64,000 bases of DNA from Lentilactobacillus kosonis (GTDB lineage: Bacteria > Bacillota > Bacilli > Lactobacillales > Lactobacillaceae), in the NCBI RefSeq assembly GCF_003864335.1, contig NZ_BEXA01000006.1, positions 1 to 64,000 of the forward strand, written 5' to 3'. The position numbers were made by a program, and so were the translations under genes. A model generated the notes under the pieces. The model was not told the DNA's origin. It worked only from the letters and a program-made list of their open reading frames with translations, and made no database searches. The stretch's first letter is position 1, and each line of letters starts with the position of its first letter. This document shows, in pieces, positions 28,587 to 39,782 of this stretch.

Positions 28587-29378
28587 ATGGTTGATGTAAA
28601 TGTGTCACAGCACTTTCGCCCTGATGAACAAGCGTTTGTCGAATCTGTTGCTGATATTTGTAGTCGAGTTGAAAATGAGTATCGTCCAATTCAAACTGAT
28701 TTTTTGAATCCTCGTGAAATGTACATTTTTGAGGCAATAGCCAACCGGTTTGATTCCGTTTCTTATCGTTTCTTTGGTGGATATGATAATGCTGAAATGA
28801 AACGCGCGTTAGTATATCCAGAGTATTTTGAGCCTAAGACGACTGATTTCAATATCGCAGCATTTTTAATTGATTATCCAACTAAATTTGCTACTTTATC
28901 CCACGGACAAATACTGGGTACCATTATGGGCAGTGGAATTAATCGGAATGTTATTGGGGACATTATCACTGATGGAGATACCTGGCAATTTATTTGTGAA
29001 TCCGAGATGAGCGATTTCTTACAGTCGCAAATTGAAAAAATCGGTAAGATCAAGGTTAAGTTAAAACCAATTGATGTTGACCAGCTGGTTTTTCCGGTTG
29101 ATGAATCAGAAGAGACCGGCACAACGGTCTCTTCATTACGGTTAGATACTGTGATATCAGAAGGGTTTAATTTGTCTAGACATCATGCAAAGGAATTAGT
29201 AGAAGGTAAAGCAGTCCGCCTTAATTGGGAAACGATTGATCGACCTGATGTTGAAGTGTCAGTTTCAGATGTCGTGTCGGTTCGCCATTTTGGTAGAATT
29301 AAAATTAAAGAAATTTCTGGTCTTACTAAAAAAGGTAAAATTAGGATCGTAATTAATTTATTGAGGCGTAATAAATAG
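28587..29378 (+). CDS. ylmH: S4-domain RNA-binding protein YlmH
   Basis: 263 aa. The C-terminal S4 domain (S-S-L-R-L-D-T-V-I-S...S-R-H-H-A-K-E-L-V-E) binds RNA. YlmH homologues take part in ribosome quality control and stalled-50S handling in B. subtilis. The N-terminal half is the family-specific domain (Y-R-F-F-G-G-Y). GGGGGAG precedes the ATG. Confidence 0.9.
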   Translation: MVDVNVSQHFRPDEQAFVESVADICSRVENEYRPIQTDFLNPREMYIFEAIANRFDSVSYRFFGGYDNAEMKRALVYPEYFEPKTTDFNIAAFLIDYPTKFATLSHGQILGTIMGSGINRNVIGDIITDGDTWQFICESEMSDFLQSQIEKIGKIKVKLKPIDVDQLVFPVDESEETGTTVSSLRLDTVISEGFNLSRHHAKELVEGKAVRLNWETIDRPDVEVSVSDVVSVRHFGRIKIKEISGLTKKGKIRIVINLLRRNK

Positions 29379-29392
29379 GAGGGGTGTCACAC

Positions 29393-30065
29393 ATGGTATT
29401 AAGTCCACAAGATATTCATAATAAAGAGTTTTCGTCAAAATTACGGGGTTATAATGTTGACGAAGTAAACGATTTTTTAGATCAAATTATTAAAGATTAC
29501 CAAACAGTATTACAAGAAAATCGCGATTTAAAATCGCAACTAGATGAAAATAACGATAAGTTGACTTACTTTAACGATTTAAAAGATTCTTTGAATCAAT
29601 CAATTATTGTTGCGCAGGAAGCTGCTGATAAAGTTAAGACTAATGCGAACAAAGAATCTGAAATTATTAATCGTGAAGCTCAAAAGCAAGCTAATGATAC
29701 GGTCAATGAAGCAACGGATAAAGCTAACCGGATTTTAGAGGAAGCTTCCAAGCGGGCTAAAAAATTAGCGATTGAAACGGATGATCTTAAAAAAGACACA
29801 CGGGTATTCCGTCAACGTCTTCAAGTTATGTTAGAAAGTCAGCTTGAAGTAATTAAAAGTCGTGATTGGGATCAATTGCTTGATGATTCAGGATCCGCAA
29901 CATATGAAGACATTGAAAAGGTTGTTTCAGAGCTTGACAGCAATTCATCTAAGAGCGTAAAATCAAATTCACAGCAGGAAATTCCGCTGAATTAGTGGAA
30001 GATACTCCTGCAACTGACGATGATGGGGAAACCGTAGTGATTTTCCAGATGGTCAAACTGAATAG
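29393..30065 (+). CDS. divIVA: Polar/septal scaffold DivIVA (two frame breaks at the 3' end)
   Basis: Coiled-coil scaffold recruited to curved membrane at septum and poles. The lipid-binding N-terminus is M-V-L-S-P-Q-D-I-H-N-K-E-F, followed by long heptad-rich helices. ATG 29393 follows GGAGGGG by seven bases. The frame stops at 29993-29995, but one extra A at 29979-29981 and one extra C at 30045-30046 extend it through E-T-V-V-I-F-P-D-G-Q-T-E, a C-terminal tail style seen in lactobacilli, with a stop at 30063-30065 (about 224 aa). The tail repair is a good but unproven inference. Confidence 0.9.
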
Positions 30066-30070
30066 TATTT

Positions 30071-30250
30071 CGATTAGAGAATAGAAAGTCATTAACGATA
30101 ATTTCAGAGAGCTAACGTAGGTGAGAGTTAGTATTCAACGTTAATTTCAGATCAGCTCTACATATATCGAAGTTTAATGAGAGAATGTTAAAATTCTAAA
30201 TTTGGGTGGTACCACGAAGATTTCGTCCCTTGCGATGAGGTCTTTTTTTA
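30071..30250 (+). promoter_or_regulatory. T-box riboswitch, isoleucine-specific
   Basis: Leader that senses uncharged tRNA-Ile. Stem I is traceable: TAGAG/CTCTA (30075-30079 with 30156-30160), ATTAACG/CGTTAAT (30091-30097 with 30139-30145) and CTAAC/GTTAG (30112-30116 with 30127-30131). The 3' internal loop carries ATC at 30151-30153, an isoleucine specifier read by tRNA-Ile(GAT). The T-box GGGTGGTACCACG is at 30204-30216. The terminator is AAGATTTC/GAGGTCTT (30217-30224 with 30237-30244) plus a T-run, and the antiterminator pairs GAA...TTCGTCCC across the T-box. Confidence 0.93.
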
Positions 30251-30283
30251 TTACCTAAATTATATACAGAAAGGATGTCAGCT

Positions 30284-33091
30284 ATGCGTGTTAAAGATAC
30301 TTTAAACCTTGGTAAAACCAAGTTTAAGATGCGTGGAAATCTTCCAGTTAAGGAAGCTGAGCGTGAACAAGCCTGGGATGAAAACAAGGTTTATCAGCTC
30401 AGACAAAAATTAAATGAGGGCAAACCATCTTTTGTACTTCATGATGGTCCTCCATATGCGAATGGCGATATCCACATGGGTCATGCATTGAACAAAATTT
30501 CTAAGGATATTATTGTTCGATATAAGTCAATGAATGGATTTAGAGCTCCGTATGTTCCTGGTTGGGATACACATGGACTACCAATTGAACAACAACTGGC
30601 AAAAGCCGGACATGATCGGAAAAAGATGAGTACTAATGAATTCCGGAAACTTTGTCGGGAATACGCATTAGAACAAGTTGAACGCCAAAAAGCTGGATTT
30701 AAGCGGTTAGGGGTTGCTGGTGACTGGGATAATCCATATCTTACTTTAAAGCCAGAATTTGAATCTCAAGAAGTACGCGTATTCGGAGCGTTTGCTAAGC
30801 GTGGCTTGATTTATAAGGGAAAGAAGCCGGTATATTGGTCATGGTCATCAGAATCTGCTTTGGCCGAAGCCGAAGTTGAATACCATGATATTACCTCACC
30901 ATCTGCTTTTTACGCAGAAAAAGTTATTGATGGTAAAGGTGTCTTGGAAAACGATAATACGTACATGATTGTATGGACCACCACCCCTTGGACTATTCCT
31001 GCTTCAGAAGGAATTACCATTGATGCCGACTTTGATTACTCGGTTGTTCAACCAGAAGGCGATGATCGGAAGTTTGTTATTGCCAGTGAACTTTTAGCTA
31101 AAGACAAAGATTTATTTGGCTGGAATAACGTTAAAGAATTAAAGGTTGTTAAAGGTAGTGACCTTGAATATGTACTTGCTGAGCATCCCTTTGACCACAG
31201 CCGTAAGTTGGTTACCATGTTAGGCGACTTTGTGACACTTGACGCTGGTACAGGACTTGTCCACACTGCGCCTGGATATGGTGAAGATGACTTTAACATT
31301 GGTCGGCAATACGACTTGGATATTTTTGCCCCAGTTGATGACAAGGGTTATCTCACTGAAGAAGCCGGTAAAGATTTTGCTGGAGTGTTCTATGATGACG
31401 CCAACGAAATTGCTTTAAATAAGTTAAGAGAACAGAACCTCTTACTCCATTACATGCCAATTGTTCATAGTTATCCATTTGATTGGCGGACTAAGAAGCC
31501 AATCATCTTCCGAGCAACGCCACAATGGTTTGCATCAGTTGATAAGATTAAGGACGAAATTTTGGCTTCAATCGAGGATGTTGAATTTTTCCCTTCATGG
31601 GGTAAAGTTCGTTTAGCTAACATGATTAAGAACCGTGGCGATTGGGTTATCTCACGTCAACGGGTGTGGGGTGTTCCCCTACCAATCTTCTATGGTGAAG
31701 ATGGTGAAGCTATTATTACTGAAGAAACGGTTAACCATGTTGCTGACTTATTTGCTGAATATGGTTCGGATGTTTGGTTTGAACGCGAAGCTAAGGATCT
31801 ATTACCAGACGGCTTTACAAGCGAACATTCACCCAATGGTAAGTTTACTAAGGAAAATGACATCATGGATGTCTGGTTTGACTCTGGTTCTTCTCACCAA
31901 GGTGTATTGGCAGAACGTGAAGAATTAACTTATCCAGCGGACTTGTACCTTGAAGGATCAGATCAGTATCGTGGTTGGTTTAACTCAAGTTTGATTACTA
32001 GTGTGGCAGTTTCAGGACACGCTCCATACAAGCAAGTTATGTCACAAGGATTTACATTAGATGGTGAAGGCCATAAGATGAGTAAGTCTCTTGGCAATAC
32101 AATTGCTCCTGACGAAGTTATTCAAAAGATGGGGGCTGAAATTGTCCGGCTTTGGGTAACATCTGTGGATACTTCTGCTGATGTTCGGGTATCAATTGAT
32201 AATTTCGTTAAAATTTCTGATTCATATAAGAAAATTAGAAATACGGTTCGTTACCTATTGGCTAATACTTCAGACTTTGATCCTAAAGAAAATGGCGTTG
32301 ATTTTGCTGATTTAGAACCTGCTGATAAGTACATGATGGTAACTTTGAATGAGTTTGTAAAAAGTGTTAAAGCTGATTATGACAACTACGATTTCCTTGA
32401 TTTGAATAAGCGATTGTCTAACTTCGTTATTAACGATCTTTCGGCATTTTATTTAGATTTTGCCAAAGATGTTGTCTACATTGATCGTGAAGATGGACAT
32501 AACCGACGTTCAATGCAAACAGTTATGTACGCCGCTGCAGTTGCTTTAACTAAGCTAATGACCCCGGTATTACCGCATACTGCTGAAGAAGTTTGGGAAT
32601 TCCTTAAGGAACCCGAAGACTACGTGCAACTTGCAGAAATGCCTGAGGTGGTTGATTATCCAGGTGCCGATGAATTAATAACTAACTGGCATAAATTTAT
32701 GGACGTTCGTGGAGATGTCTTAAAGGTGCTGGAAGAAGCTCGTGATAACAAATTGATCGGTAAATCTTCTGAAGCCCATTTAACAATTTATGCTACTAGT
32801 GAAATCAAAGATTTATTTGCCAGTCTAAACACGGATTTGGAAACTGTTCTAATGGTTTCAAAACTTTCAATTGCTGATTTTGCCGATGCCAGTGATGAAG
32901 CAGAAAAATTTGATGCTGATGGTTTGGCACTGGTAGTTCAACATGCTGAAGGTGAAGTATGTGAACGTTGCCGGTTAACTAAGGACGACTTAGGAACCGA
33001 TGCCGACTATCCAACTCTATGCGCATCATGTGCTGAAATTGTTCGTAGCGAGTTCCCAGAAACTGCTACTGAAGGTTTCGAAGAAAAATAA
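30284..33091 (+). CDS. ileS: Isoleucyl-tRNA synthetase
   Basis: Class I synthetase charging tRNA-Ile, with an editing domain. HIGH-type H-M-G-H is near residue 66, K-M-S-K-S at 598-602, and a C-terminal zinc site C-x-x-C...C-x-x-C (C-E-R-C, C-A-S-C). 935 aa, intact. ATG 30284 is used because GAAAGGA lies about nine bases upstream; ATG 30275 overlaps that site. Controlled by the T-box directly upstream. Confidence 0.97.
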   Translation: MRVKDTLNLGKTKFKMRGNLPVKEAEREQAWDENKVYQLRQKLNEGKPSFVLHDGPPYANGDIHMGHALNKISKDIIVRYKSMNGFRAPYVPGWDTHGLPIEQQLAKAGHDRKKMSTNEFRKLCREYALEQVERQKAGFKRLGVAGDWDNPYLTLKPEFESQEVRVFGAFAKRGLIYKGKKPVYWSWSSESALAEAEVEYHDITSPSAFYAEKVIDGKGVLENDNTYMIVWTTTPWTIPASEGITIDADFDYSVVQPEGDDRKFVIASELLAKDKDLFGWNNVKELKVVKGSDLEYVLAEHPFDHSRKLVTMLGDFVTLDAGTGLVHTAPGYGEDDFNIGRQYDLDIFAPVDDKGYLTEEAGKDFAGVFYDDANEIALNKLREQNLLLHYMPIVHSYPFDWRTKKPIIFRATPQWFASVDKIKDEILASIEDVEFFPSWGKVRLANMIKNRGDWVISRQRVWGVPLPIFYGEDGEAIITEETVNHVADLFAEYGSDVWFEREAKDLLPDGFTSEHSPNGKFTKENDIMDVWFDSGSSHQGVLAEREELTYPADLYLEGSDQYRGWFNSSLITSVAVSGHAPYKQVMSQGFTLDGEGHKMSKSLGNTIAPDEVIQKMGAEIVRLWVTSVDTSADVRVSIDNFVKISDSYKKIRNTVRYLLANTSDFDPKENGVDFADLEPADKYMMVTLNEFVKSVKADYDNYDFLDLNKRLSNFVINDLSAFYLDFAKDVVYIDREDGHNRRSMQTVMYAAAVALTKLMTPVLPHTAEEVWEFLKEPEDYVQLAEMPEVVDYPGADELITNWHKFMDVRGDVLKVLEEARDNKLIGKSSEAHLTIYATSEIKDLFASLNTDLETVLMVSKLSIADFADASDEAEKFDADGLALVVQHAEGEVCERCRLTKDDLGTDADYPTLCASCAEIVRSEFPETATEGFEEK

Positions 33092-33104
33092 TTGCATTTA
33101 CTTG

Positions 33105-33145
33105 ATAACTCCCGTAGATTAAGTCTGTGGGAGTTATTTATTTAA
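33105..33145 (+). terminator. Probable terminator of ileS
   Basis: ATAACTCCC/GGGAGTTAT nine-bp stem followed by TTATTTA, a weak U-tract. It lies 14 bases after the ileS stop. Confidence 0.6.
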
Positions 33146-33160
33146 GGAGGAACAATAATA

Positions 33161-33376
33161 ATGTTAAAAGGAACAATTAAAAGTTATAACGAAAAAAATG
33201 CATTTGGATTTATTGATCAGGATGAGGATAAGGACGACTTATTCTTCTTTAAGGATGCTGTACGGCCAGAGCAAATCCGTGAGATTGCTCCCGGCAAACG
33301 AGTAGAGTTTGTCACTGCTCCAGGTAAAAAAGGTCCACAGGGTGCGAAAATTACAATCATTGAAGATGAAGCTTAA
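33161..33376 (+). CDS. Cold-shock-domain protein
   Basis: 71 aa beta-barrel single-strand nucleic-acid-binding protein. RNP1-like N-A-F-G-F-I-D replaces the canonical K-G-F-G-F-I, and RNP2-like D-L-F-F-F-K-D-A-V replaces V-F-V-H-F, so it is a divergent CspA relative. AAGGAGG precedes the ATG. Probably an RNA chaperone; a specific role is unknown. Confidence 0.8.
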   Translation: MLKGTIKSYNEKNAFGFIDQDEDKDDLFFFKDAVRPEQIREIAPGKRVEFVTAPGKKGPQGAKITIIEDEA

Positions 33377-33440
33377 GCAGGAATTGCATTAAGCGTTTAT
33401 TCTATGTAGAATGGGTTTAATGATGAAAATAGGTGATTTT

Positions 33441-33988
33441 GTGAATTTTGAAGAAAAGTACTTTCAACTGAAGAGATATATAATGGTGCAATCATTGATG
33501 TGGAACGTCAAACAGTTGAGTTGCCTGACGGTCAAACCAGTCATCGAGAAATTGTGCGACATGCTAAAGCTGTTGGCATTTTGGCTATTGATGATCAGGA
33601 TGAAATGATTCTTGAAAAACAATGGCGAGCACCAGTAGCTAAAACGGTTCTCGAGATTCCTGCTGGCAAAGTAGATGATCGAGATGAAGCTGATTTAACC
33701 CATGCTGTATATCGGGAATTAAATGAAGAAATTCGGATGGTTCCAGATCGCGTGGAAAAATTATGTGGGTTTTATTCCTCAGTCGGATTTAGTGATGAAT
33801 TCATGGAATTATACCTGGCCTCTGGTTTAAAACCGGTTGAGGACAAGTTACCTCGAGATAAAGGGGAGTTCTTAGAATTATCCACAGTTTCTTTACCAAC
33901 TGCATTGGCAATGATTAAAGATGGCAAGATTGAAGATGCTAAAACTATCACAGCTATTCTTTACTGGCAAATGCTTAAGCAAAAGTAG
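33441..33988 (+). CDS. nudF: Nudix hydrolase, ADP-ribose pyrophosphatase type (one frame break)
   Basis: Hydrolyses ADP-ribose to AMP and ribose 5-phosphate. The Nudix box is A-G-K-V-D-D-R-D-E...R-E-L-N-E-E-I-R-M. It has one residue more than the GX5EX7REUXEEXGU consensus before R-E, and R replaces the late Gly. GTG 33441, after AGGTGA, gives M-N-F-E-E-K-V-L-S-T-E-E once a missing A in the A4 run 33454-33457 is restored; about 182 aa. First gene of a run through nudF, a small membrane protein gene, mtnN and a desulfurase gene. Confidence 0.87.
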
Positions 33989-33997
33989 GTGATTAAC

Positions 33998-34282
33998 TTG
34001 AATAATGACCAAGATGAACCAGGAAAACTAACTAGAAAACAATATCGAGAGTTAAAAGACGGGAAACGGCCAAAACGTGATGAATCAAATTCTGGTGAAG
34101 CAGTTCCACCAGTTAGTGAGCAACCAATTGGTCGGAATAAACCTGAAAATGTAACGCGTGAGGATGGCACAGATTACAAAACACCTCGTTGGCACCGGAT
34201 TAATCGCCGGTTAAATATTGCAATGGGAATTTTAATTGCTTTAATTATTATCGTGTATTTAATTTTAATTTTTATAAACTAG
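33998..34282 (+). CDS. Hypothetical single-pass membrane protein
   Basis: 94 aa, not recognised. A polar, charged N-terminal two-thirds (G-K-L-T-R-K-Q-Y-R-E-L-K) precedes one C-terminal hydrophobic helix (about residues 72-92), so it is probably a tail-anchored or N-in protein. TTG 33998 is preferred because AGGTGA lies six bases before it. It lies between nudF and mtnN with 9-base gaps and is probably co-transcribed. Confidence 0.7.
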   Translation: MNNDQDEPGKLTRKQYRELKDGKRPKRDESNSGEAVPPVSEQPIGRNKPENVTREDGTDYKTPRWHRINRRLNIAMGILIALIIIVYLILIFIN

Positions 34283-34291
34283 GAGATTACA

Positions 34292-34993
34292 ATGACATAC
34301 GGAATTATTTGTGCAATGGGCGAAGAATTGGCCATTTTGCAAGGTAAACTAGAAAACGGCACTAGTAAACGGGTTGGCCACACCGACTTCTTTGAAGGTA
34401 CAATTGCTAACCAACCAGTTGTGTTAGTACAATCAGGAATTGGTAAAGTTCAAGCTGCGATTACTGCTTCAATTTTAATTAATAATTTTAATGTGGATAC
34501 GCTAATCAACTCTGGTTCCGCAGGTGGAATTGGCGAAGGATTATCAGTCGGCGAAGTTGTGGTTTCTACCCAAACTGCTTATCATGATGTTGATGTAACT
34601 GCATCTAATTATGAGGTCGGCCAATTACCTGGTCTTCCAGCTCGATTTGATGCTGATGAAGAATTAGTTGATGAAATCATGGCTGCTGCTAAAGCTAGTG
34701 GCATGGAATCACAACGTGGATTAATTGTATCTGGCGACCAATTTATTGCTGATTCACAAAAGATTGCTACAATTAAAAAGAATTTTCCTGACGCGCTTTG
34801 TTGCGAAATGGAAGGAGCAGCAATCGGTCAAGTTGCATATGAGAATAATGTTCCGTATGCAGTTATTCGGGCAATGTCTGATGTTGGAGATGAAGACGCA
34901 GACCAATCATTTGATGAATTTATTATTGATGCCGGTAAACGCTCCGGTCAAATGTTAATTAATTTATTTGAGGAACAAGCATCGAGGAAGTGA
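34292..34993 (+). CDS. mtnN: 5'-methylthioadenosine/S-adenosylhomocysteine nucleosidase
   Basis: Cleaves MTA and SAH to adenine and the thio-sugar, removing SAM by-products. G-I-G-K-V-Q-A-A, the N-S-G-S-A-G-G-I-G motif, the substrate loop E-M-E-G-A-A and the late R-A-M-S-D are canonical. 233 aa. The stop overlaps the region just before the desulfurase start. Confidence 0.94.
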   Translation: MTYGIICAMGEELAILQGKLENGTSKRVGHTDFFEGTIANQPVVLVQSGIGKVQAAITASILINNFNVDTLINSGSAGGIGEGLSVGEVVVSTQTAYHDVDVTASNYEVGQLPGLPARFDADEELVDEIMAAAKASGMESQRGLIVSGDQFIADSQKIATIKKNFPDALCCEMEGAAIGQVAYENNVPYAVIRAMSDVGDEDADQSFDEFIIDAGKRSGQMLINLFEEQASRK

Positions 34994-34998
34994 AAAAG

Positions 34999-36162
34999 AT
35001 GGAAGAAATATACTTAGATAACGCGGCAACTACTCGGTTGTCGGATGAAGTCTATACAGAAATGATGGATAAGTATAAGAATGTTTACGGTAATGCTTCG
35101 ACGCTTTATGGACTAGGTCGTGAAGCTAAATCTGTCATGGAAACATCTCGGGAAATTATCGCTAACAGTATTAATGCAGCACCTGATGAAATTATCTTCA
35201 CTAGTGGTGGCTCCGAAAGCGATAATACTGCTATTATGCAAACGGCACTTGCTAGAAAAGAAAATGGTAATCATATTATTACCACTGCTATTGAACATGA
35301 GGCGGTACTTCAACCAATGGAGGCATTGGAGAAGCAAGGATTTAATGTGACTTATCTTCCAGTTGATGAAAATGGTAACATTTCATTAGCTGACTTCAAA
35401 GCTGCTTTGACTGACGATACAATCTTGGTTTCAATTATGATGGGTAACAATGAAGTTGGATCCGTAATGCCGATTCATGAGATTGGTGAAATCTTAAAGG
35501 ATCACCAGGCTTGGTTCCATACGGATGCCGTTCAGGCATACGGATTGTTAGATATTGATGTTAAGCGTGATCACATTGATTTGTTATCAACATCAGCGCA
35601 TAAGATTAATGGTCCCAAGATGATTGGTTTTCTTTATAAGAGTGCAGGAGTTAACTTTCCAAGCTTTGTTAAGGGTGGTCAACAAGAGGACAAGCGCCGA
35701 GCTGGAACTGAAAATGTTCCAGCAATTGCTGGATTTGCCCGAGCCGTGGAAACAATTGATTCAGCAGAAAAACGACATCGACAACAAAAGTACTATGAGT
35801 TTAAGCAATATATAATTGAGCAACTAACAGAAAAGGGTGTTCAATTTAAGGTTAATGGTGAAGTCGAACCTGATAATCTAAATCATGTGCTTAACATCTG
35901 GCTTGAAGGGGTTTCAACGTATGTGATGCAAACCAACCTTGATTTGGCTGGTATTGCCGTGTCAGGTGGTTCAGCATGTACTGCTGGAAGCATCGAGCCA
36001 TCACATGTATTAGTTGCCATGTTTGGTGAGGACAGTCCTCGAATTGGTGAATCAATCAGAATTAGTTTTGGCCGTTATACAACCAAAGACGACCTTACTA
36101 AATTAGTTGATACAATCGCTAGTATAATTAGTCGATTGGAAAAAAGAGGAGTGAAGAGCTAA
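34999..36162 (+). CDS. Cysteine desulfurase (NifS/IscS family)
   Basis: PLP enzyme that takes sulfur from cysteine as a persulfide for transfer to acceptors such as MnmA. The PLP lysine is in S-T-S-A-H-K-I, the PLP-binding histidine in T-T-A-I-E-H-E, and the catalytic loop S-G-G-S-A-C-T-A-G supplies the persulfide cysteine. 387 aa. ATG 34999 follows GAGGAAG. Followed by a DUF1831 gene and, 1.7 kb on, mnmA, the equivalent of the B. subtilis yrvO-mnmA pair. Confidence 0.93.
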   Translation: MEEIYLDNAATTRLSDEVYTEMMDKYKNVYGNASTLYGLGREAKSVMETSREIIANSINAAPDEIIFTSGGSESDNTAIMQTALARKENGNHIITTAIEHEAVLQPMEALEKQGFNVTYLPVDENGNISLADFKAALTDDTILVSIMMGNNEVGSVMPIHEIGEILKDHQAWFHTDAVQAYGLLDIDVKRDHIDLLSTSAHKINGPKMIGFLYKSAGVNFPSFVKGGQQEDKRRAGTENVPAIAGFARAVETIDSAEKRHRQQKYYEFKQYIIEQLTEKGVQFKVNGEVEPDNLNHVLNIWLEGVSTYVMQTNLDLAGIAVSGGSACTAGSIEPSHVLVAMFGEDSPRIGESIRISFGRYTTKDDLTKLVDTIASIISRLEKRGVKS

Positions 36163-36506
36163 TGGCATTCGCAAGCGAAGTAACCGTTCTTGGCGATTCT
36201 ATTACTTACGAAATCGCTGATACGATTAAAAAATTTACCCTTAAAGATGTTGGATTTGTGGAAACTAAAAATGGTAATTATTCATTAGATAGATCGTTAG
36301 ATCCAACGTCTCCCTACAATGCTTCATACAAATTAAAAATAATGGTTAACACAGACCTCAGTGGCTTTAAGATGTCGACAACTACTGGAAATGGTTTAGC
36401 TAAAGTAAATATTTTTAAAACTGAAGATACTAAAGAAAGCGTTGAACAATTTAGATTTGTAATGCAAAATCTAATTGATCGTGGTGTTTTTAAAATCAAG
36501 GATTAA
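36162..36506 (+). CDS. DUF1831 protein
   Basis: 114-aa soluble protein of the DUF1831 family, found next to cysteine desulfurase genes in Lactobacillales. The start overlaps the desulfurase stop by one base (TAATG), so translation is coupled and a partner role in sulfur transfer is a reasonable inference. No catalytic motif or cysteine is visible, which argues against direct persulfide carriage. Followed by a terminator. Confidence 0.8.
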   Translation: MAFASEVTVLGDSITYEIADTIKKFTLKDVGFVETKNGNYSLDRSLDPTSPYNASYKLKIMVNTDLSGFKMSTTTGNGLAKVNIFKTEDTKESVEQFRFVMQNLIDRGVFKIKD

Positions 36507-36516
36507 AATTAAAATC

Positions 36517-36549
36517 GTTGCTGAGGATTCCTCAACAACCCATTTTTTT
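36517..36549 (+). terminator. Terminator after DUF1831
   Basis: GTTG-C-TGAGG/CCTCA-A-CAAC stem with one internal mismatch, a 3-base loop and a T7 run shortly after. Confidence 0.8.
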
Positions 36550-36582
36550 GAATATACTTGTAACTAGATTTAGCGAATACTA

Positions 36583-36611
36583 TTGACAGTCAGGGATTTT
36601 AAAATTAGAAT
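36583..36611 (+). promoter_or_regulatory. Promoter of bcaT
   Basis: Consensus -35 TTGACA (36583-36588), 17-bp spacer and -10 TAGAAT (36606-36611), 47 bases before the start codon. This is the best sigma-A-type promoter seen in the window. Confidence 0.85.
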
Positions 36612-36657
36612 CATATTAAAAATCGATTAGATTTATTTTTGAATTGGAGGCATACTT

Positions 36658-37695
36658 ATGGCAAAAGCACAACCAGCATCAGAAATTGATTGGAACAACC
36701 TAGGATTCGATTATATGGATTTACCTTATCGATTTCTTGCCCACTATCAGGATGGCAAGTGGGATGAAGGCAAATTAACTGAAGACAGTACTCTACATAT
36801 CAGTGAAGGTTCAACTGCTCTCCACTATGGCCAGGCTGACTTTGAAGGCCTAAAGGCTTATCGCACTAAAGACGGTTCTATTCAATTGTTTAGACCAGAC
36901 GAAAACGCAAAGCGGATGCAAAATAGTTGTCAACGACTATTAATGCCGGGATTCCCAGAAGATAAGTTCGTCGAAGCAGCTAAGAAAGTTGTTAAAGCTA
37001 ATGCTGATTATGTGCCACCATACGGGACAGGCGGTACATTATATTTACGACCACTAATGATTGGAATTGGCGGTAACATCGGAGTTCATGCTGCCACAGA
37101 ATATTATTTCACCATTTTTGCTATGCCCGTTGGCGCATACTACAAAGGCGGCATGGTGCCAACTAAGTATGTAACTTCTGATTATGATCGAGCTGCCCAT
37201 CATGGAACTGGTCAATCAAAAGTTGGTGGGAACTATGCTGCAAGTTTGCTTCCAGGTGACGAAGCTCATAAAGCTGGATATTCAGATGTAATCTATTTGG
37301 ATCCAATTAATCATCAAACGATTGAGGAAGTCGGTTCTGCTAATTTCTTTGGAATTACTAAGGATAATGAGTTCATTACCCCTAAATCACCATCGATCCT
37401 GCCAAGTATTACTAAGTTTTCACTACTCTGGCTTGCTGAACATCGTCTTGGCCTAAAGGCATCCCAAGGAGTGGTTGACGTCGATGACCTTGATAAATTT
37501 AAAGAGGCCGGTGCCTGTGGAACGGCAGCAGTAATTTCACCAATTGGAAGTCTAACCCATAATGGTGATAAGCACATTTTCTATAGTGAGACTGAGGTTG
37601 GCCCATTAACTAAACAACTTTATGATGAATTAACTGGAATTCAATTCGGTGATGTGGATGCTCCCGAAGGTTGGATTCAAAAGGTCGAAGTTTAA
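36658..37695 (+). CDS. bcaT: Branched-chain amino acid aminotransferase
   Basis: Fold-IV PLP aminotransferase that interconverts Leu/Ile/Val and their 2-oxo acids with glutamate. Signature F-E-G-L-K-A-Y near residue 62, PLP-lysine region S-K-V-G-G-N-Y-A-A-S, and the later E-V-G-S-A-N-F-F-G. 345 aa, intact. It has its own strong promoter and separates the desulfurase-DUF1831 pair from mnmA. Confidence 0.94.
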   Translation: MAKAQPASEIDWNNLGFDYMDLPYRFLAHYQDGKWDEGKLTEDSTLHISEGSTALHYGQADFEGLKAYRTKDGSIQLFRPDENAKRMQNSCQRLLMPGFPEDKFVEAAKKVVKANADYVPPYGTGGTLYLRPLMIGIGGNIGVHAATEYYFTIFAMPVGAYYKGGMVPTKYVTSDYDRAAHHGTGQSKVGGNYAASLLPGDEAHKAGYSDVIYLDPINHQTIEEVGSANFFGITKDNEFITPKSPSILPSITKFSLLWLAEHRLGLKASQGVVDVDDLDKFKEAGACGTAAVISPIGSLTHNGDKHIFYSETEVGPLTKQLYDELTGIQFGDVDAPEGWIQKVEV

Positions 37696-37746
37696 AGCTA
37701 GACTTTAACGCTCATCTTGTTAATTTAACCGGGATATTTAAAGTAA

Positions 37747-38983
<1,237 letters not shown>

Positions 38984-38993
38984 TAGTTAAATT

Positions 38994-39028
38994 AAAGTGA
39001 GCTATGACAACTGTCAAGCTCACTTTTT
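38994..39028 (+). terminator. Terminator of mnmA
   Basis: AAAGTGAGCT...AGCTCACTTTTT stem with an inner TGACA/TGTCA, ending in T5. Confidence 0.9.
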
Positions 39029-39059
39029 ATTTTCTTGAAAATTCACTTTGAGGATTCTT

Positions 39060-39088
39060 TTGAAAATGTAAGCAAGTCCTGTCATAAT
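39060..39088 (+). promoter_or_regulatory. Promoter of the phosphoglycerate-mutase-family gene
   Basis: -35 TTGAAA (39060-39065), 17-bp spacer, -10 CATAAT (39083-39088), 30 bases before the TTG start. Confidence 0.6.
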
Positions 39089-39117
39089 GGTATAGAGATA
39101 TTTATGGAGGCAACGTT

Positions 39118-39773
39118 TTGACAAAACTATATTTTGTTCGCCATGGTAAGACTGAATGGAACTTAGAAAGCCGTTATCAAGGATCAGGTGGCGATTCACC
39201 ATTGTTAACGCAAAGTTATGAAGAGATGGAGGAGTTGGCTAAGCATTTCTATGATGTCGACTTTGCCCATATTTTGCCAGTCCAATTAAGCGAGCTAGAA
39301 TAACCGCTGAAACGATTGCAGAACATTTGAAGAGCCGACCCCAAATTACGTTACTATCACGGCTAGCTGAGTTTAATTTAGGAAAAATGGAAGGGATGAA
39401 GTTCACTGAGGTTCAAGAACAATATCCTGAAGAGTTTATCAATTTTCGAAATTACCCTGATAAGTATGATCCAATTAAAATTGGAGGCGAATCTTATCCA
39501 GACGTAATTGAGCGGATGACTCCAGCGATTATGCAGATTGTAACGGAATATCCGACTGAAAATGTTATGATTGTTAGTCATGGTGCGGCTTTAAATGCAG
39601 AAATGAATCATTTATTAGGCGCAAGCCTCCCCAACTTGAAAAAACGGGGTGGGTTAGCGAATACTAGTACTACAACTATTGAAACCAAAAATGCTGGCCA
39701 GTCATTTGAATTGATTAGCTGGAATGACACAACATACTTAAATCGTAGAATTGATAAGACTGATATTGTGTAG
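39118..39773 (+). CDS. Histidine phosphatase / phosphoglycerate mutase family protein (one frame break)
   Basis: Branch-1 histidine phosphatase. The catalytic V-R-H-G-K-T-E-W-N is at residues 7-15 and the second histidine is in V-S-H-G-A. Substrate unknown; it is too short and divergent for a main glycolytic mutase. TTG 39118 has GGAGG about ten bases upstream. One T is missing in T4 at 39272-39275; repair gives H-I-F-A-S-P-I-K-R-A-R-I-T-A-E-T, which restores the conserved S-P arginine motif. About 218 aa. Confidence 0.88.
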
Positions 39774-39782
39774 GTGAAAGTA

